64,000 nt of DNA from Psychrobacter sp. JCM 18900 (GTDB taxonomy: Bacteria > Pseudomonadota > Gammaproteobacteria > Pseudomonadales > Moraxellaceae): positions 496,001 to 560,000 of the forward strand of contig NZ_CAJHBL010000002.1 of assembly GCF_904846625.1 (NCBI RefSeq), read 5' to 3'. Both the position numbers and the translations under genes were made by a program. Numbering within the stretch: position 1 is the first letter of the stretch; each line of letters starts with the position of its first letter. This document shows positions 34,731-43,146 of this stretch, piece by piece. The notes beneath the pieces are model-generated. The model had not been told where the DNA came from. It ran no database searches and worked only from the letters and a program-made list of their open reading frames with translations.

Positions 34731-35672
34731 TCATAAGTCGTGGTTATGAAACGCATGACGATAAGCTCTTCGATGTCCTTTCGCCACAGCATCAGCAACA
34801 GTACGTACATAAAAACGTCTTGAATCTTTATTGATGCCTATATTATCGTATTGTTGGTCAGTAGGGAGGTGATATATCTTTTCACCATTTTTGGTAGTTG
34901 TGCATTTTATCTTAGGATAGTTTTTATCTAAATTGAAATTTTCCGTAAATTTTACATCTAAAGTTTCAGCGCTATTTCTTGCAATTGCTCCTAGTGTTGT
35001 CGAGGTAATTATGTAGGCGTCTATTTTTTTAAAGCCAAATTCATTATTTTTAACTCGTAGCTGCCATGTACCGTATAATTGGAATATACTGTTTTCAAAT
35101 AAACTTTTGTTCTGTGACCAGTACTTACATTGAACTAAGCGCACTCTATCTTTTTTCATGCAAATTAGATCTATACCTTCATCTTGCTTTCCTTTTTTAG
35201 CTCCATGATATATTACGTGCCATCCTTTTTTTTCAAAAACATACCCTACATACCTCTCGTAGAATAAACCAATTTCTTCTTTAGAATGATTTTTACTAAT
35301 GTATCTATCAAGCTCTTTCTGATTTAGTTCGTTTTCATTAAATACCGTGTTTTTATGTTTATTATTATTCTCTTTTTCAGGTATGTCATGTATTTCTCTG
35401 TATGTAAAGCCGCGATGTGACTCCTGCTGCTTACTTTCAGTATTTTTATCAGTAGCTTTATCTTTTTCATTATGTTTGAAATATTTGTAAGCAAGAAAAA
35501 TACATATCGCTATCGAGGTTAGGCTAGCATAATCATCATTAAAACCAAGAACTTCCCTAAGAATCGAGTATATAAAGCTACCTAGAGCTACATTTAAGAT
35601 AATGGATAGAGCAATAATCCAGACAATGTTATTGCTGGGCTGTTCAGCTTCACCTTGTTTTTTGTCAGACAT
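34731..35672 (-). CDS. Membrane-anchored Mrr-like PD-(D/E)XK nuclease
   Basis: A 313-residue protein when started at the ATG at 35672; an in-frame GTG 51 bases earlier has no ribosome-binding site and is rejected. Two membrane helices lie at about residues 16-38 and 48-64, followed by a charged linker to about 125. The Mrr_cat/restriction-endonuclease domain follows: E139 in FYERYVGYVFEKKGW, D168 in DEGIDLI, and Q181/K183 in VQCKYW. The C-terminal 50 residues are basic. The gene is clearly AT-richer than its neighbours, hinting at transfer. Related domains cleave modified or foreign DNA; a defence role is inferred, not shown. Confidence 0.82.
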   Translation of the reverse strand: MSDKKQGEAEQPSNNIVWIIALSIILNVALGSFIYSILREVLGFNDDYASLTSIAICIFLAYKYFKHNEKDKATDKNTESKQQESHRGFTYREIHDIPEKENNNKHKNTVFNENELNQKELDRYISKNHSKEEIGLFYERYVGYVFEKKGWHVIYHGAKKGKQDEGIDLICMKKDRVRLVQCKYWSQNKSLFENSIFQLYGTWQLRVKNNEFGFKKIDAYIITSTTLGAIARNSAETLDVKFTENFNLDKNYPKIKCTTTKNGEKIYHLPTDQQYDNIGINKDSRRFYVRTVADAVAKGHRRAYRHAFHNHDL

Positions 35673-35771
35673 AAATATCTCAATATTGAGCCTTGGATTA
35701 ATAGAGACGGTATAAATCAGCACGTTTTAAAACTATGTTTATAGTAATTCATAAAAGAGGTAGTTCAATCA

Positions 35772-36686
35772 TCACCCCTCACTAGGATTATATTCTCGCA
35801 ACGCCACAATACGATCATCCAATGTTGGGTGTGAGCGGAATAGGTTGGCAATACTAAAGCCTTGAGTTTGTCCTGATGAGATCGCAAATGCTTTCATACT
35901 CTCAGACATTTGATCCGGTCGCTGTGCAGAAGGACGCAACGCATCAAGCGCACTGATCATTTTTTCGCGGCTGGCAAGTTTGGCACCCATTTGATCCGCA
36001 CGGAATTCACGTAAGCGTGAAAACCACATGACGATGGCAGACGCCAAAAATCCAAGCAAAATATCCATCACAATACTGGTAATAAAGTACCCAACACCTG
36101 GGCGATCACTGGTATTTTTGAACACAGTACGATCAACGAAACTACCGACAATGCGTGCAAAGAACATCACAAACGCATTGACCACGCCTTGAATGAGAGC
36201 GAGGGTTACCATATCGCCATTGGCCACATGACCAATCTCATGCGCCAATACGGCTTCGACTTCATCTTGATTCATATTTTGCAATAGACCAGACGAAACT
36301 GCCACTAGCGCTTTATTTTTATTCCAGCCAGTCGCAAAGGCATTTGGCTGCGAATTATTAAAAATACCAACCTCAGGCATACCGATATTTACGGCTCGTG
36401 CTTGTTTGGCGATTGTATCAACTAACCATTGCTCAGTAGCGGTGCGTGGCGATTCTATAACTACCGTACCAGTGGATCTTTTAGCCATCCACTTCGATAT
36501 AAATAGCGACACCATCGAGCCGACCATACCGTAGATACCACACATAACAGCAAGGCTAATGTAGTTAAGACCACCTGCGCTGTGCACGCCGCCAATCCCA
36601 AAAAACCTCGATAAAATACCAAACACAATGCTAAATACTACAATCACTGCTAAGTTGGTTAATAAAAATAATCCAATGCGCATCAT
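35772..36686 (-). CDS. htpX: Membrane zinc protease HtpX
   Basis: A 304-residue M48 peptidase of the inner membrane, involved in quality control of misfolded membrane proteins. Two N-terminal helices (residues about 5-25 and 40-62), the zinc motif [16 protein letters not shown], two further helices, and the third ligand glutamate in [19 protein letters not shown] are all visible. C-terminal [13 protein letters not shown] is typical. Length matches the family. It stands alone, divergent from a small YnfA-like gene. Confidence 0.96.
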   Translation of the reverse strand: MMRIGLFLLTNLAVIVVFSIVFGILSRFFGIGGVHSAGGLNYISLAVMCGIYGMVGSMVSLFISKWMAKRSTGTVVIESPRTATEQWLVDTIAKQARAVNIGMPEVGIFNNSQPNAFATGWNKNKALVAVSSGLLQNMNQDEVEAVLAHEIGHVANGDMVTLALIQGVVNAFVMFFARIVGSFVDRTVFKNTSDRPGVGYFITSIVMDILLGFLASAIVMWFSRLREFRADQMGAKLASREKMISALDALRPSAQRPDQMSESMKAFAISSGQTQGFSIANLFRSHPTLDDRIVALREYNPSEG

Positions 36687-36907
36687 GACGCTAGCTTCCT
36701 ATTTACAATGTCGGTATGGCCTCGATAGAGCGCTCTCTAAGAGGTTTGTTTGCTATGATAGATTTTACTGTGATTTTGACTGTAATGTCAGACAAAATAG
36801 CTTTTTATAAGAGGTGACAGAGATAGGGTGATTATTCTGGGAAATGCCGTACAATACCTGACTGGTTTTAGCAGGTTAGAACAGTAGTAGATGAGGAGTA
36901 GTAATTT

Positions 36908-37240
36908 TTGACAGAATTAAAGACGGTTGGGCTATTTGCGCTTACTGCATTGGCTGAGATAGCAGGATGTTATCTGCCTTATCTGTGGCTGCGAGAAGGT
37001 AAGTCAATCTGGCTACTGATACCTGGTGCGCTGAGTTTGGTTGTATTTGTTTGGCTGCTGTCATTACATCCGACTGCTGCGGGCAGGGTTTATGCTGCAT
37101 ATGGTGGTGTTTATATATGCATGGCGATTTTATGGTTATGGACGGTCAATGGTATACGACCAACCATGTGGGACATAGTGGGTTCGATAGTTGCGCTATT
37201 AGGAATGGCGATTATTATGTTTGCACCGCGCGGAGCTTAA
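36908..37240 (+). CDS. YnfA/UPF0060 family membrane protein
   Basis: A 110-residue protein with four membrane helices, matching the UPF0060 family ([28 protein letters not shown], and [20 protein letters not shown], ending [14 protein letters not shown]). The family is related to small multidrug-resistance transporters. The start is TTG with GAGGAG nine bases upstream; no in-frame ATG exists nearby. It stands alone on this strand. Confidence 0.93.
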   Translation: MTELKTVGLFALTALAEIAGCYLPYLWLREGKSIWLLIPGALSLVVFVWLLSLHPTAAGRVYAAYGGVYICMAILWLWTVNGIRPTMWDIVGSIVALLGMAIIMFAPRGA

Positions 37241-37292
37241 TCAAAACCTAAGCTTAATAAGACAGTGCTTAGCTAAAGGCCAATGACGAACC

Positions 37293-37328
37293 AAAAAAAT
37301 ACCAATCAAACGGTTAGGTCAGATTGGC
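37293..37328 (-). terminator. Terminator candidate downstream of the 40-residue gene
   Basis: On the minus strand a seven-base stem (GCCAATC/GATTGGT) is followed by ATTTTTTT, about 20 bases after the stop of the small basic protein gene. Confidence 0.55.
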
Positions 37329-37346
37329 ATATTGATGTATTTATTA

Positions 37347-37469
37347 TTAATGTTTGCCTAAGATGCTACCATTGTCGTCTTTCTTGGCTTGTTTGGCAGC
37401 TTTCTTCTCTTTAGCAGTCAAAAGGGGCTTTTTCTTAACGTTCTTCTTGCTGTCTTGACCTTTGCTCAT
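37347..37469 (-). CDS. Small lysine-rich conserved protein, 40 residues
   Basis: A 40-residue frame beginning MSKGQDSKKNVKKKPLLTAK and ending in GSILGKH; about a third of the residues are lysine. AAGGAA lies six bases upstream of this ATG (three bases from an adjacent ATG), so this start is preferred. Small proteins beginning MxKGQxxKK with KEKKAAK are widespread in gammaproteobacteria and have no assigned function, as far as I recall. A terminator-like hairpin lies downstream. The remainder of the 390-base gap to the queD-like gene (37470-37862) shows only a promoter-like site. Confidence 0.75.
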   Translation of the reverse strand: MSKGQDSKKNVKKKPLLTAKEKKAAKQAKKDDNGSILGKH

Positions 37470-37769
37470 CATCGTTTCCTTTTTTACAGCACACTACTCA
37501 TTACGCAAAGTTCAGCGAATTCAAGATAGTGTGAGTACAGCTAACATAGCTGTTTACTGAATAGAGTATAGGCTTAAGCTTTAGTAATAGATAGCGCTCG
37601 CACAATTCGTCTACGATTCAATTATCATTCAAATCGTTTATGGTTTTCGCTAAGTGTTCTCTGCGCAGAATGACGAGCAACCCCAATACGGTTAGTCCTA
37701 GTTTATCAATTGATTCGTTCAATCAATCATTGTATTAATAAGTGCTTACTTACGGATACATGGCGATTT

Positions 37770-37777
37770 GCTATAAT
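37770..37777 (+). promoter_or_regulatory. Extended -10 promoter upstream of the queD-like gene
   Basis: The sequence TTGCTATAATGG contains an extended -10 box (TG-C-TATAAT, TATAAT at 37772-37777). The -35 position (CTTACG) is weak. Transcription would start near 37784, giving a leader of about 80 bases with no evident preQ1 riboswitch. Confidence 0.5.
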
Positions 37778-37862
37778 GGACTATAAACCGATTCATAAAC
37801 ACGGCAAACTCTTATTTATTAACATTTAGCACCATAGTGCTTACTGTTTTGGTCAAATTATT

Positions 37863-38480
37863 ATGCGTATTCGTAAACTGTTCAAATTTGAAAATGCTCA
37901 CATCGTTCGTAACTGTAGTTCTGAGCGTTGTAAGCACTCGATTCATGGTCATAGCTATCAAATTGAGCTGATCCTTGAGGCCACTCGTTTAGACCATGGG
38001 CAAATGGTTTATGACTTTGGTCTACTAAAGTCTTCTATCAAAGACATTATTGATAGCTTTGATCATGCCATTTGCTTTTGGAACAAAGATGATCCTGAGT
38101 ATGTCGCAGCGTGTAAGAAATTTAGCGCACGTTGGATAAGCCTACCAGTTTCGCCATCGGCAGAGCAGTTTTCACGAGTAATATTCTTTTGGGCGCAAGA
38201 AATACTGCGCCAGACACAAATGCAAAATGGTGAAGCAGATGTCAGCGTGTACTCAGTAATTGCTCACGAGACGGCGACAGGGTATGCGCAGTGTTTTGCT
38301 GATGATGTTGCAAACGATCAAATGGGTAAGCTGGTCTTAGAAGATTTTGAATTCAGTGAGCAGGTTCGTGCTGAGTGGACTGACTCTGAGCTGTATGCCA
38401 AACTGATTCGCGGTGAAAGCTTTACCAATCCAACTGTGACCATGCAGGTACAGACAGAGCAGGTTCAGTCTGATGTGTGA
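37863..38480 (+). CDS. queD: 6-Carboxytetrahydropterin synthase-like protein
   Basis: A 205-residue member of the 6-pyruvoyl-tetrahydropterin synthase family. Zinc ligands appear as H13, H28 and H30, the latter two in SIHGHSY. The catalytic cysteine is probably C23, but the spacing is C-x4-HGH, not the C-x3-HGH of E. coli QueD. A C-terminal extension of about 60 residues goes beyond the usual 120-140. It probably acts in queuosine synthesis, though another pterin role is possible. It overlaps the tsaE start by eight bases. Confidence 0.8.
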   Translation: MRIRKLFKFENAHIVRNCSSERCKHSIHGHSYQIELILEATRLDHGQMVYDFGLLKSSIKDIIDSFDHAICFWNKDDPEYVAACKKFSARWISLPVSPSAEQFSRVIFFWAQEILRQTQMQNGEADVSVYSVIAHETATGYAQCFADDVANDQMGKLVLEDFEFSEQVRAEWTDSELYAKLIRGESFTNPTVTMQVQTEQVQSDV

Positions 38481-39003
38481 TGGTCAATCTATAGAAAATA
38501 GCAAATACTTAAAGACTCTGATACTCAATTCTGAGCAAGATACTCAAGCATTAGCTAAGCAATTAGCGACATTGCCGCTGACAGGTAGCGTGTGGCTGGC
38601 AGGTGACTTGGGCGCTGGAAAGACTACATTGACGCGTTATTGGTTACAAGCGCTCGGTCATACAGGTGCAGTGAAAAGTCCAACCTATACTTTGGTTGAG
38701 CCTTATAGTATTCAGCGAAAAGATGGTTCGATCAAGCCAGTTTATCATGCAGATTTATATCGTCTGCAAGATCCAGAAGAACTGTCTTTTATTGGATTTG
38801 ACGAGTATCTGGATGAGCCTGAAGCATTAGTCATCATCGAATGGGCTAGCCGTGCTGATAGCTATCTTCCGCCGCCCACGTTATTTATCGATATGACTCA
38901 AAGTGTAAGCGATGATAACGGCACTGAAGCTCGCCAAGTGCAGTTGAGACTGTCAAAGGCAGGTCAAGCGCAGGGTCTGGATCTATCGCAACTTATCATC
39001 TAA
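38473..39003 (+). CDS. tsaE: tRNA t6A biosynthesis ATPase TsaE
   Basis: A 176-residue P-loop protein required with TsaB, TsaC and TsaD for threonylcarbamoyladenosine at tRNA position 37. The Walker A motif is GDLGAGKTT and the following KSPTYTLVEPY, HADLYRL and VIIEWASRA segments are family hallmarks. It overlaps the preceding queD-like gene by eight bases, and mutL follows after 53 bases, matching the common tsaE-mutL-miaA-hfq order. Confidence 0.95.
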   Translation: MCDGQSIENSKYLKTLILNSEQDTQALAKQLATLPLTGSVWLAGDLGAGKTTLTRYWLQALGHTGAVKSPTYTLVEPYSIQRKDGSIKPVYHADLYRLQDPEELSFIGFDEYLDEPEALVIIEWASRADSYLPPPTLFIDMTQSVSDDNGTEARQVQLRLSKAGQAQGLDLSQLII

Positions 39004-39056
39004 ATGAATATCTAAATTACACCAATCGCTACTTTCCAAAAACATGACATATATCT

Positions 39057-40826
39057 ATGCCAGATAATCATCCTAATAAACGCATTAAAAAACTATCGCC
39101 GTTGCTGATCAATCAATTAGCAGCAGGTGAGGTGGTGACACGTCCAGCAGCAGTGGTCAAGGAGTTGCTTGAGAATGCCATCGATGCTGGCGCGACCAAT
39201 ATTGAAGTGCGCATCACTCAAGGCGGTATGGGTTTGATTGAAGTGGTGGATAATGGGGTCGGTATTCATCCTGATGACATGGTTATGGCCATTACTCGTC
39301 ATGCGACCAGTAAGGTTGCTGACGTTGCTAATTTGCATGGTATTACGACGTTGGGTTTTCGCGGTGAGGCGTTAGCGGCCATGGCTGCTGTCTCGCGTTT
39401 AACCTTAACCAGTAGTCATGATGAGAGCGGTATCGGTCGTCAATTACAGGTCGCTGGCGTATTGGATGACACACCGAAACTGTTACCAGTTGTCCATAAC
39501 CGCGGTACTACGATTGTCGTAAAAGATTTGTATTTCAATGTGCCTGCCCGCCGTGGCAACCTAAAATCTATTGCTACTGAATTCGGTCATATTGAAACCA
39601 TTGTTCGTGAAGTCGCACTGGCGCGTGCCGATGTTGCTTTGACACTTTTTCATGACAATAAACAGCGGCTATCATTATCTGCAAGTGCTACGGGTATTAA
39701 TGGTGACAATGACAGTCGCTTGCCACTGCCGCGGTTGGAACAAGCAACGGGTATGGCATTGACAGATAATGCATTAGCAATATCGATAGATTTGTCGAGT
39801 CTGGTACAGTCGTCTGTAGCGTACGATGATAGCAATGTTAATCAGGCAGCGATTAGTGGTTGGTTATGGCCATTGCATCATGAAAAATCTGACTTACCAA
39901 AGCTGATTTATGTAAATGGCAGACTGGTAAAAGAAGCGTTGATTAGCAATCAGATACGTCAACTGGCACAAGGTGCGCAGCTAGCAGGTATGGGGTATGC
40001 ACTGTATTTTGATTTACCAACTCAATGGTTAAATATCAATGTACATCCATCTAAACAACGTATCAAAATCAGTCCATTGAATAATATTATGGCGCACTTA
40101 GGCCATACAGTTCGTGCGCAGTTGAAAACGATCGATGTAGCTAAGTTTGGGTCTGAGTCTGCATCTGCGTCCGTAGCGACGACAGAAACTGACAGCCAAT
40201 ATACTTCTGTGGCAAGAACAAGTAATGATGTTCCTCTAAGTCGTTCTTCTGGAATACCCATCTCAAGTAGTCAGTCTAGCAATAACCAAAGGCAGAATAA
40301 TCAAGTAGAAGCTACTAGACAGGCTTATCAGCCTACTGCAAACCAATCATCTTCAAATAATCCTTTATTGCAAGAGTCATTGCGATCTCATATCAATGAG
40401 CGGTCAGATCAAAGTAACAACAGCTCGTCACATTATTCCGTTGTAGCAGCTACTTCTGTCTCTTTACCAATTTGCTTAGATATTATTGAAAACGTAGAGA
40501 CTATTGGTATTGACTCAAGTACAGATAATAAAAAGCTACCTTGGCTATTATTTTATCACCAAGGGCAGTGTGTACTGATAGGTGCTAAAGACTGGCAGTC
40601 TAAAATAAACCAGTTGTTTGAATCACTTACCTCTAGTCAGCAAGTATTCAAAAAATATAGATTGCTAAGCAGTGCTACTAAGATTAATCAGCAACTTATG
40701 ACGGTTAATACGCAAATGTCTGCGCAAGATTCAATAGTTTTTGCAAATGATCTTACCGAAATAATCATGAGCAATGCTATTAAAGCGATAGATAGCCACC
40801 ACTTAGTAAAGCTAATGCTATCCTGA
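39057..40826 (+). CDS. mutL: DNA mismatch repair protein MutL
   Basis: A 589-residue GHKL ATPase of mismatch repair. The N-terminal domain is well preserved: INQLAAGEVVTRPAAVVKELLENAIDAGA, DNGVGI, TLGFRGEALAAMAAVS. A serine/asparagine/glutamine-rich linker runs over about residues 355-465. The last 120 residues are a poor match to the usual dimerisation domain, with no DQHA(x)2E(x)4E endonuclease motif. Lack of the nuclease motif is normal where MutH is used, but the short C-terminus is unusual. It lies between tsaE and miaA. Confidence 0.95.
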   Translation: MPDNHPNKRIKKLSPLLINQLAAGEVVTRPAAVVKELLENAIDAGATNIEVRITQGGMGLIEVVDNGVGIHPDDMVMAITRHATSKVADVANLHGITTLGFRGEALAAMAAVSRLTLTSSHDESGIGRQLQVAGVLDDTPKLLPVVHNRGTTIVVKDLYFNVPARRGNLKSIATEFGHIETIVREVALARADVALTLFHDNKQRLSLSASATGINGDNDSRLPLPRLEQATGMALTDNALAISIDLSSLVQSSVAYDDSNVNQAAISGWLWPLHHEKSDLPKLIYVNGRLVKEALISNQIRQLAQGAQLAGMGYALYFDLPTQWLNINVHPSKQRIKISPLNNIMAHLGHTVRAQLKTIDVAKFGSESASASVATTETDSQYTSVARTSNDVPLSRSSGIPISSSQSSNNQRQNNQVEATRQAYQPTANQSSSNNPLLQESLRSHINERSDQSNNSSSHYSVVAATSVSLPICLDIIENVETIGIDSSTDNKKLPWLLFYHQGQCVLIGAKDWQSKINQLFESLTSSQQVFKKYRLLSSATKINQQLMTVNTQMSAQDSIVFANDLTEIIMSNAIKAIDSHHLVKLMLS

Positions 40827-40908
40827 ATATCTTAAAATAATTACAACATCTTAAAGCAATTAAACCAATTGATATCTGAGTTATCCATATATTATGAAAG
40901 GCCACTTT

Positions 40909-42072
40909 ATGCAACATTCGTCTGATAGCCTACCTCACAAACTGACGGATAACAGCGTGGTTTGTCTTATGGCACCAACCGCTAGTGGCAAAACGTCACT
41001 GGCATACGAGCTATACGATACTGGCCGTTTTGAATTAATTTCTGTGGACTCAGCGCTGATATATCGTGACATGAATATTGGCACAGCCAAGCCAACAGCG
41101 GCTGAACTGGCGCGTTATCCACATCATTTGGTCGATATCATTGATCCTAAGCAAAGCTATAGCGTGGCTGAGTTTGTCAGTGATGTTGCCCGTCTAATTG
41201 ACGAATGTCACAGAAATGGCAAGATACCACTATTAGTAGGCGGCACCATGATGTATTACATGGCGCTACTCGATGGGTTGTCTCCTGTGCCCGATAGCGA
41301 TGACAGCGTACGGGCGCGCGTAGAGCAGTGGCGTCAAGAGGAAGGTATTAGCGCTCTATATGATTATTTGGGGAGTATAGACCCCATAAGTCATGAGCGT
41401 TTGAATGCTACTGATACTCAGCGTATCACGCGAGCAATTGAGGTCTACCTACAAACAAATATTCCAATAAGTGACTGGCAGCGCAAGCCAAAGCAAGCCC
41501 TAGCCCACAACCCAGAGCAGCAGTGGCACGCGCTATCGGTAATGCCAGATCGTTCATGGCTACATAATCGTATCGAACAACGTCTAGATATCATGTGGAA
41601 TGAAGGACTAGTGACTGAAGTCATAGACTTACTAAAAAAGTATCCGCTCACGCCTAATATGCCTTCGATGCGCTGTGTGGGCTACAGGCAAGTACTAGAA
41701 TACTTGGTGCATATTGATCATCCGATATTTGACGAAACTCATCTGAATAAAGCTCAATTTTATGAAGCTTTTGGCAAGCATACAGCTGTCAACGGAGAAG
41801 AAATCCCAGCTAATGTTGCTCAGTCAGCTGCTCAACCAAACATGGCTAACCAAGAGACCGAGGCGCTTGCTTGTCAGGAAATGCAAAATAAGGCATTATA
41901 TGCTACAAGACAGCTAGCAAAACGTCAGTACACATGGCTGAGAAAGGTAATGCAATTGCCTAGCGCACCATCAAATGGGATAGCAGAATCTGAGAGCAAG
42001 GCTGATGCTAGCAGTCGTATGATATTACAAACGTTTAAAACCATGGCCGAAGCACGAGAGTACTTGTCTTAA
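40909..42072 (+). CDS. miaA: tRNA dimethylallyltransferase MiaA
   Basis: A 387-residue enzyme that adds a dimethylallyl group to A37 of tRNAs. It has the P-loop MAPTASGKTSLAYEL, the SVDSALIYRDMNIGTAKP motif, the DTQRITRAIEVY segment and MRCVGYRQVLEYL. A stretch of roughly 55 residues near positions 275-330 (VNGEEIPANVAQSAAQPNMANQ and onwards), before LAKRQYTWLR, is an insertion relative to the E. coli protein. The ATG at 40909 has AAAGG seven bases upstream, better than the ATG 15 bases earlier. Confidence 0.94.
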   Translation: MQHSSDSLPHKLTDNSVVCLMAPTASGKTSLAYELYDTGRFELISVDSALIYRDMNIGTAKPTAAELARYPHHLVDIIDPKQSYSVAEFVSDVARLIDECHRNGKIPLLVGGTMMYYMALLDGLSPVPDSDDSVRARVEQWRQEEGISALYDYLGSIDPISHERLNATDTQRITRAIEVYLQTNIPISDWQRKPKQALAHNPEQQWHALSVMPDRSWLHNRIEQRLDIMWNEGLVTEVIDLLKKYPLTPNMPSMRCVGYRQVLEYLVHIDHPIFDETHLNKAQFYEAFGKHTAVNGEEIPANVAQSAAQPNMANQETEALACQEMQNKALYATRQLAKRQYTWLRKVMQLPSAPSNGIAESESKADASSRMILQTFKTMAEAREYLS

Positions 42073-42399
42073 GGTACAATGATAGCTAACACAATTAGTT
42101 TCAAAAATTGACATAGATAGCTGTTATAATTTGGCTCAGTGCTTTGAGCATTGTTATTATGTCTGGTTTATGAACTTTTGTAGACAGAAAATATTAACGA
42201 AACAACTAGTTACTTAATTATTTACAATAATAACGTATTCGCGATAAAGTGGAATCACTTAAGAGCAACGAATATTTATTTAGATACGTTTTATAAAGAA
42301 AACACCTTATTGTATCTACCTTTTAGCCATTATAATTAAATTAACACTTAAAATAATTGGCACTCAAAACATAACTATATAATATTTAGGAGAGATTTC
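42073..42399 (+). promoter_or_regulatory. hfq leader with extended -10 promoter
   Basis: The 327-base gap contains an extended -10 box TGTTATAAT (42122-42130). The nearby TTGACA at 42108-42113 is only 11 bases away, too close to act as its -35. Transcription from there gives hfq a leader of about 260 bases, with a small hairpin (GCTCA/TGAGC near 42134-42149). A long leader suits autoregulation. No gene is present in the gap. Confidence 0.45.
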
Positions 42400-42927
42400 A
42401 TGTCAAAAGGACAAACTTTACAAGATCCGTTCTTGAACTCGCTGCGCAAAGATCGCATTCCTGTCTCTATTTTTTTGGTAAATGGCATTAAATTACAAGG
42501 CCAAATTGAATCATTTGATCAATATGTCGTTCTCTTAAAAAACACAGTGAGTCAAATGGTATATAAGCATGCTATTTCAACAGTCGTGCCAGCGCGTAAC
42601 CCGCGTAGTAGTACGACGACAGGTACAAGTGCTCAGCCTCAGAGCGCAGCACCGACTGGATATCAAGGCGGTGGTTTTGAACGTGGTAGCAACCCTGCTG
42701 CTAGCGGCTTTGAAGAGCGCGGATTTGCATCGAGTCGTAGTGGATTCAATCGTGGTGGTTTTAGCCAAGGTCAGGATCGCGGCTTTGAACGCGGTAGCTT
42801 TGGTCAAGGTCAAGAGCGCGGGTTTGAGCGTGGTGGCTTCGGTCAAGATCGTGGGTTTGATGCCACGGCAGATAATACAGGCTTTGAAGATAAGCCAAGC
42901 GATGGTTCTAATGATAGCAACAGCTAA
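42400..42927 (+). CDS. hfq: RNA chaperone Hfq with long glycine-rich tail
   Basis: A 175-residue Hfq, against about 100 in E. coli. The Sm-fold core occupies residues 1-70: [30 protein letters not shown], then [10 protein letters not shown] and the Sm2 motif [12 protein letters not shown]. The tail from about residue 76 is rich in glycine, arginine, phenylalanine and glutamine with repeated [10 protein letters not shown] and FSQGQDRG units. Such tails are known in Moraxellaceae and may promote RNA binding or condensate formation. The start has AGGAGAG upstream. Confidence 0.96.
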   Translation: MSKGQTLQDPFLNSLRKDRIPVSIFLVNGIKLQGQIESFDQYVVLLKNTVSQMVYKHAISTVVPARNPRSSTTTGTSAQPQSAAPTGYQGGGFERGSNPAASGFEERGFASSRSGFNRGGFSQGQDRGFERGSFGQGQERGFERGGFGQDRGFDATADNTGFEDKPSDGSNDSNS

Positions 42928-42987
42928 CTCATTGCCCTAATCGAGCATGTTGTCTGAACAAAGTGTTAAGACATGATTTATTCGTTT

Positions 42988-43016
42988 AAAACCTGCTGAT
43001 ATAGTGGGTTTTTTTT
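42988..43016 (+). terminator. Terminator after hfq
   Basis: An imperfect stem (AAACCTGCT/AGTGGGTTT) with a five-base loop is followed by eight T residues, 60 bases after hfq. Confidence 0.65.
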
Positions 43017-43146
43017 GTATAGATAGCAGCAAGTTCTTTGTTCAGTACGAAGTGCTATATTAGTGTAGATTTTGTAGACCATTACTAATATGAAACATAG
43101 TGTAGTAAAATAGCGTATTGATTCATTATAAAAACAGAGCGGATGC

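Noticed and set aside
37780-37862. preQ1 riboswitch before the queD-like gene
   Set aside because: No conserved preQ1 core sequence or pseudoknot pattern is visible in the short leader.
42569-42940. A 123-residue frame overlapping hfq in another phase
   Set aside because: It is a by-product of the repetitive tail of hfq; no start signal is present.
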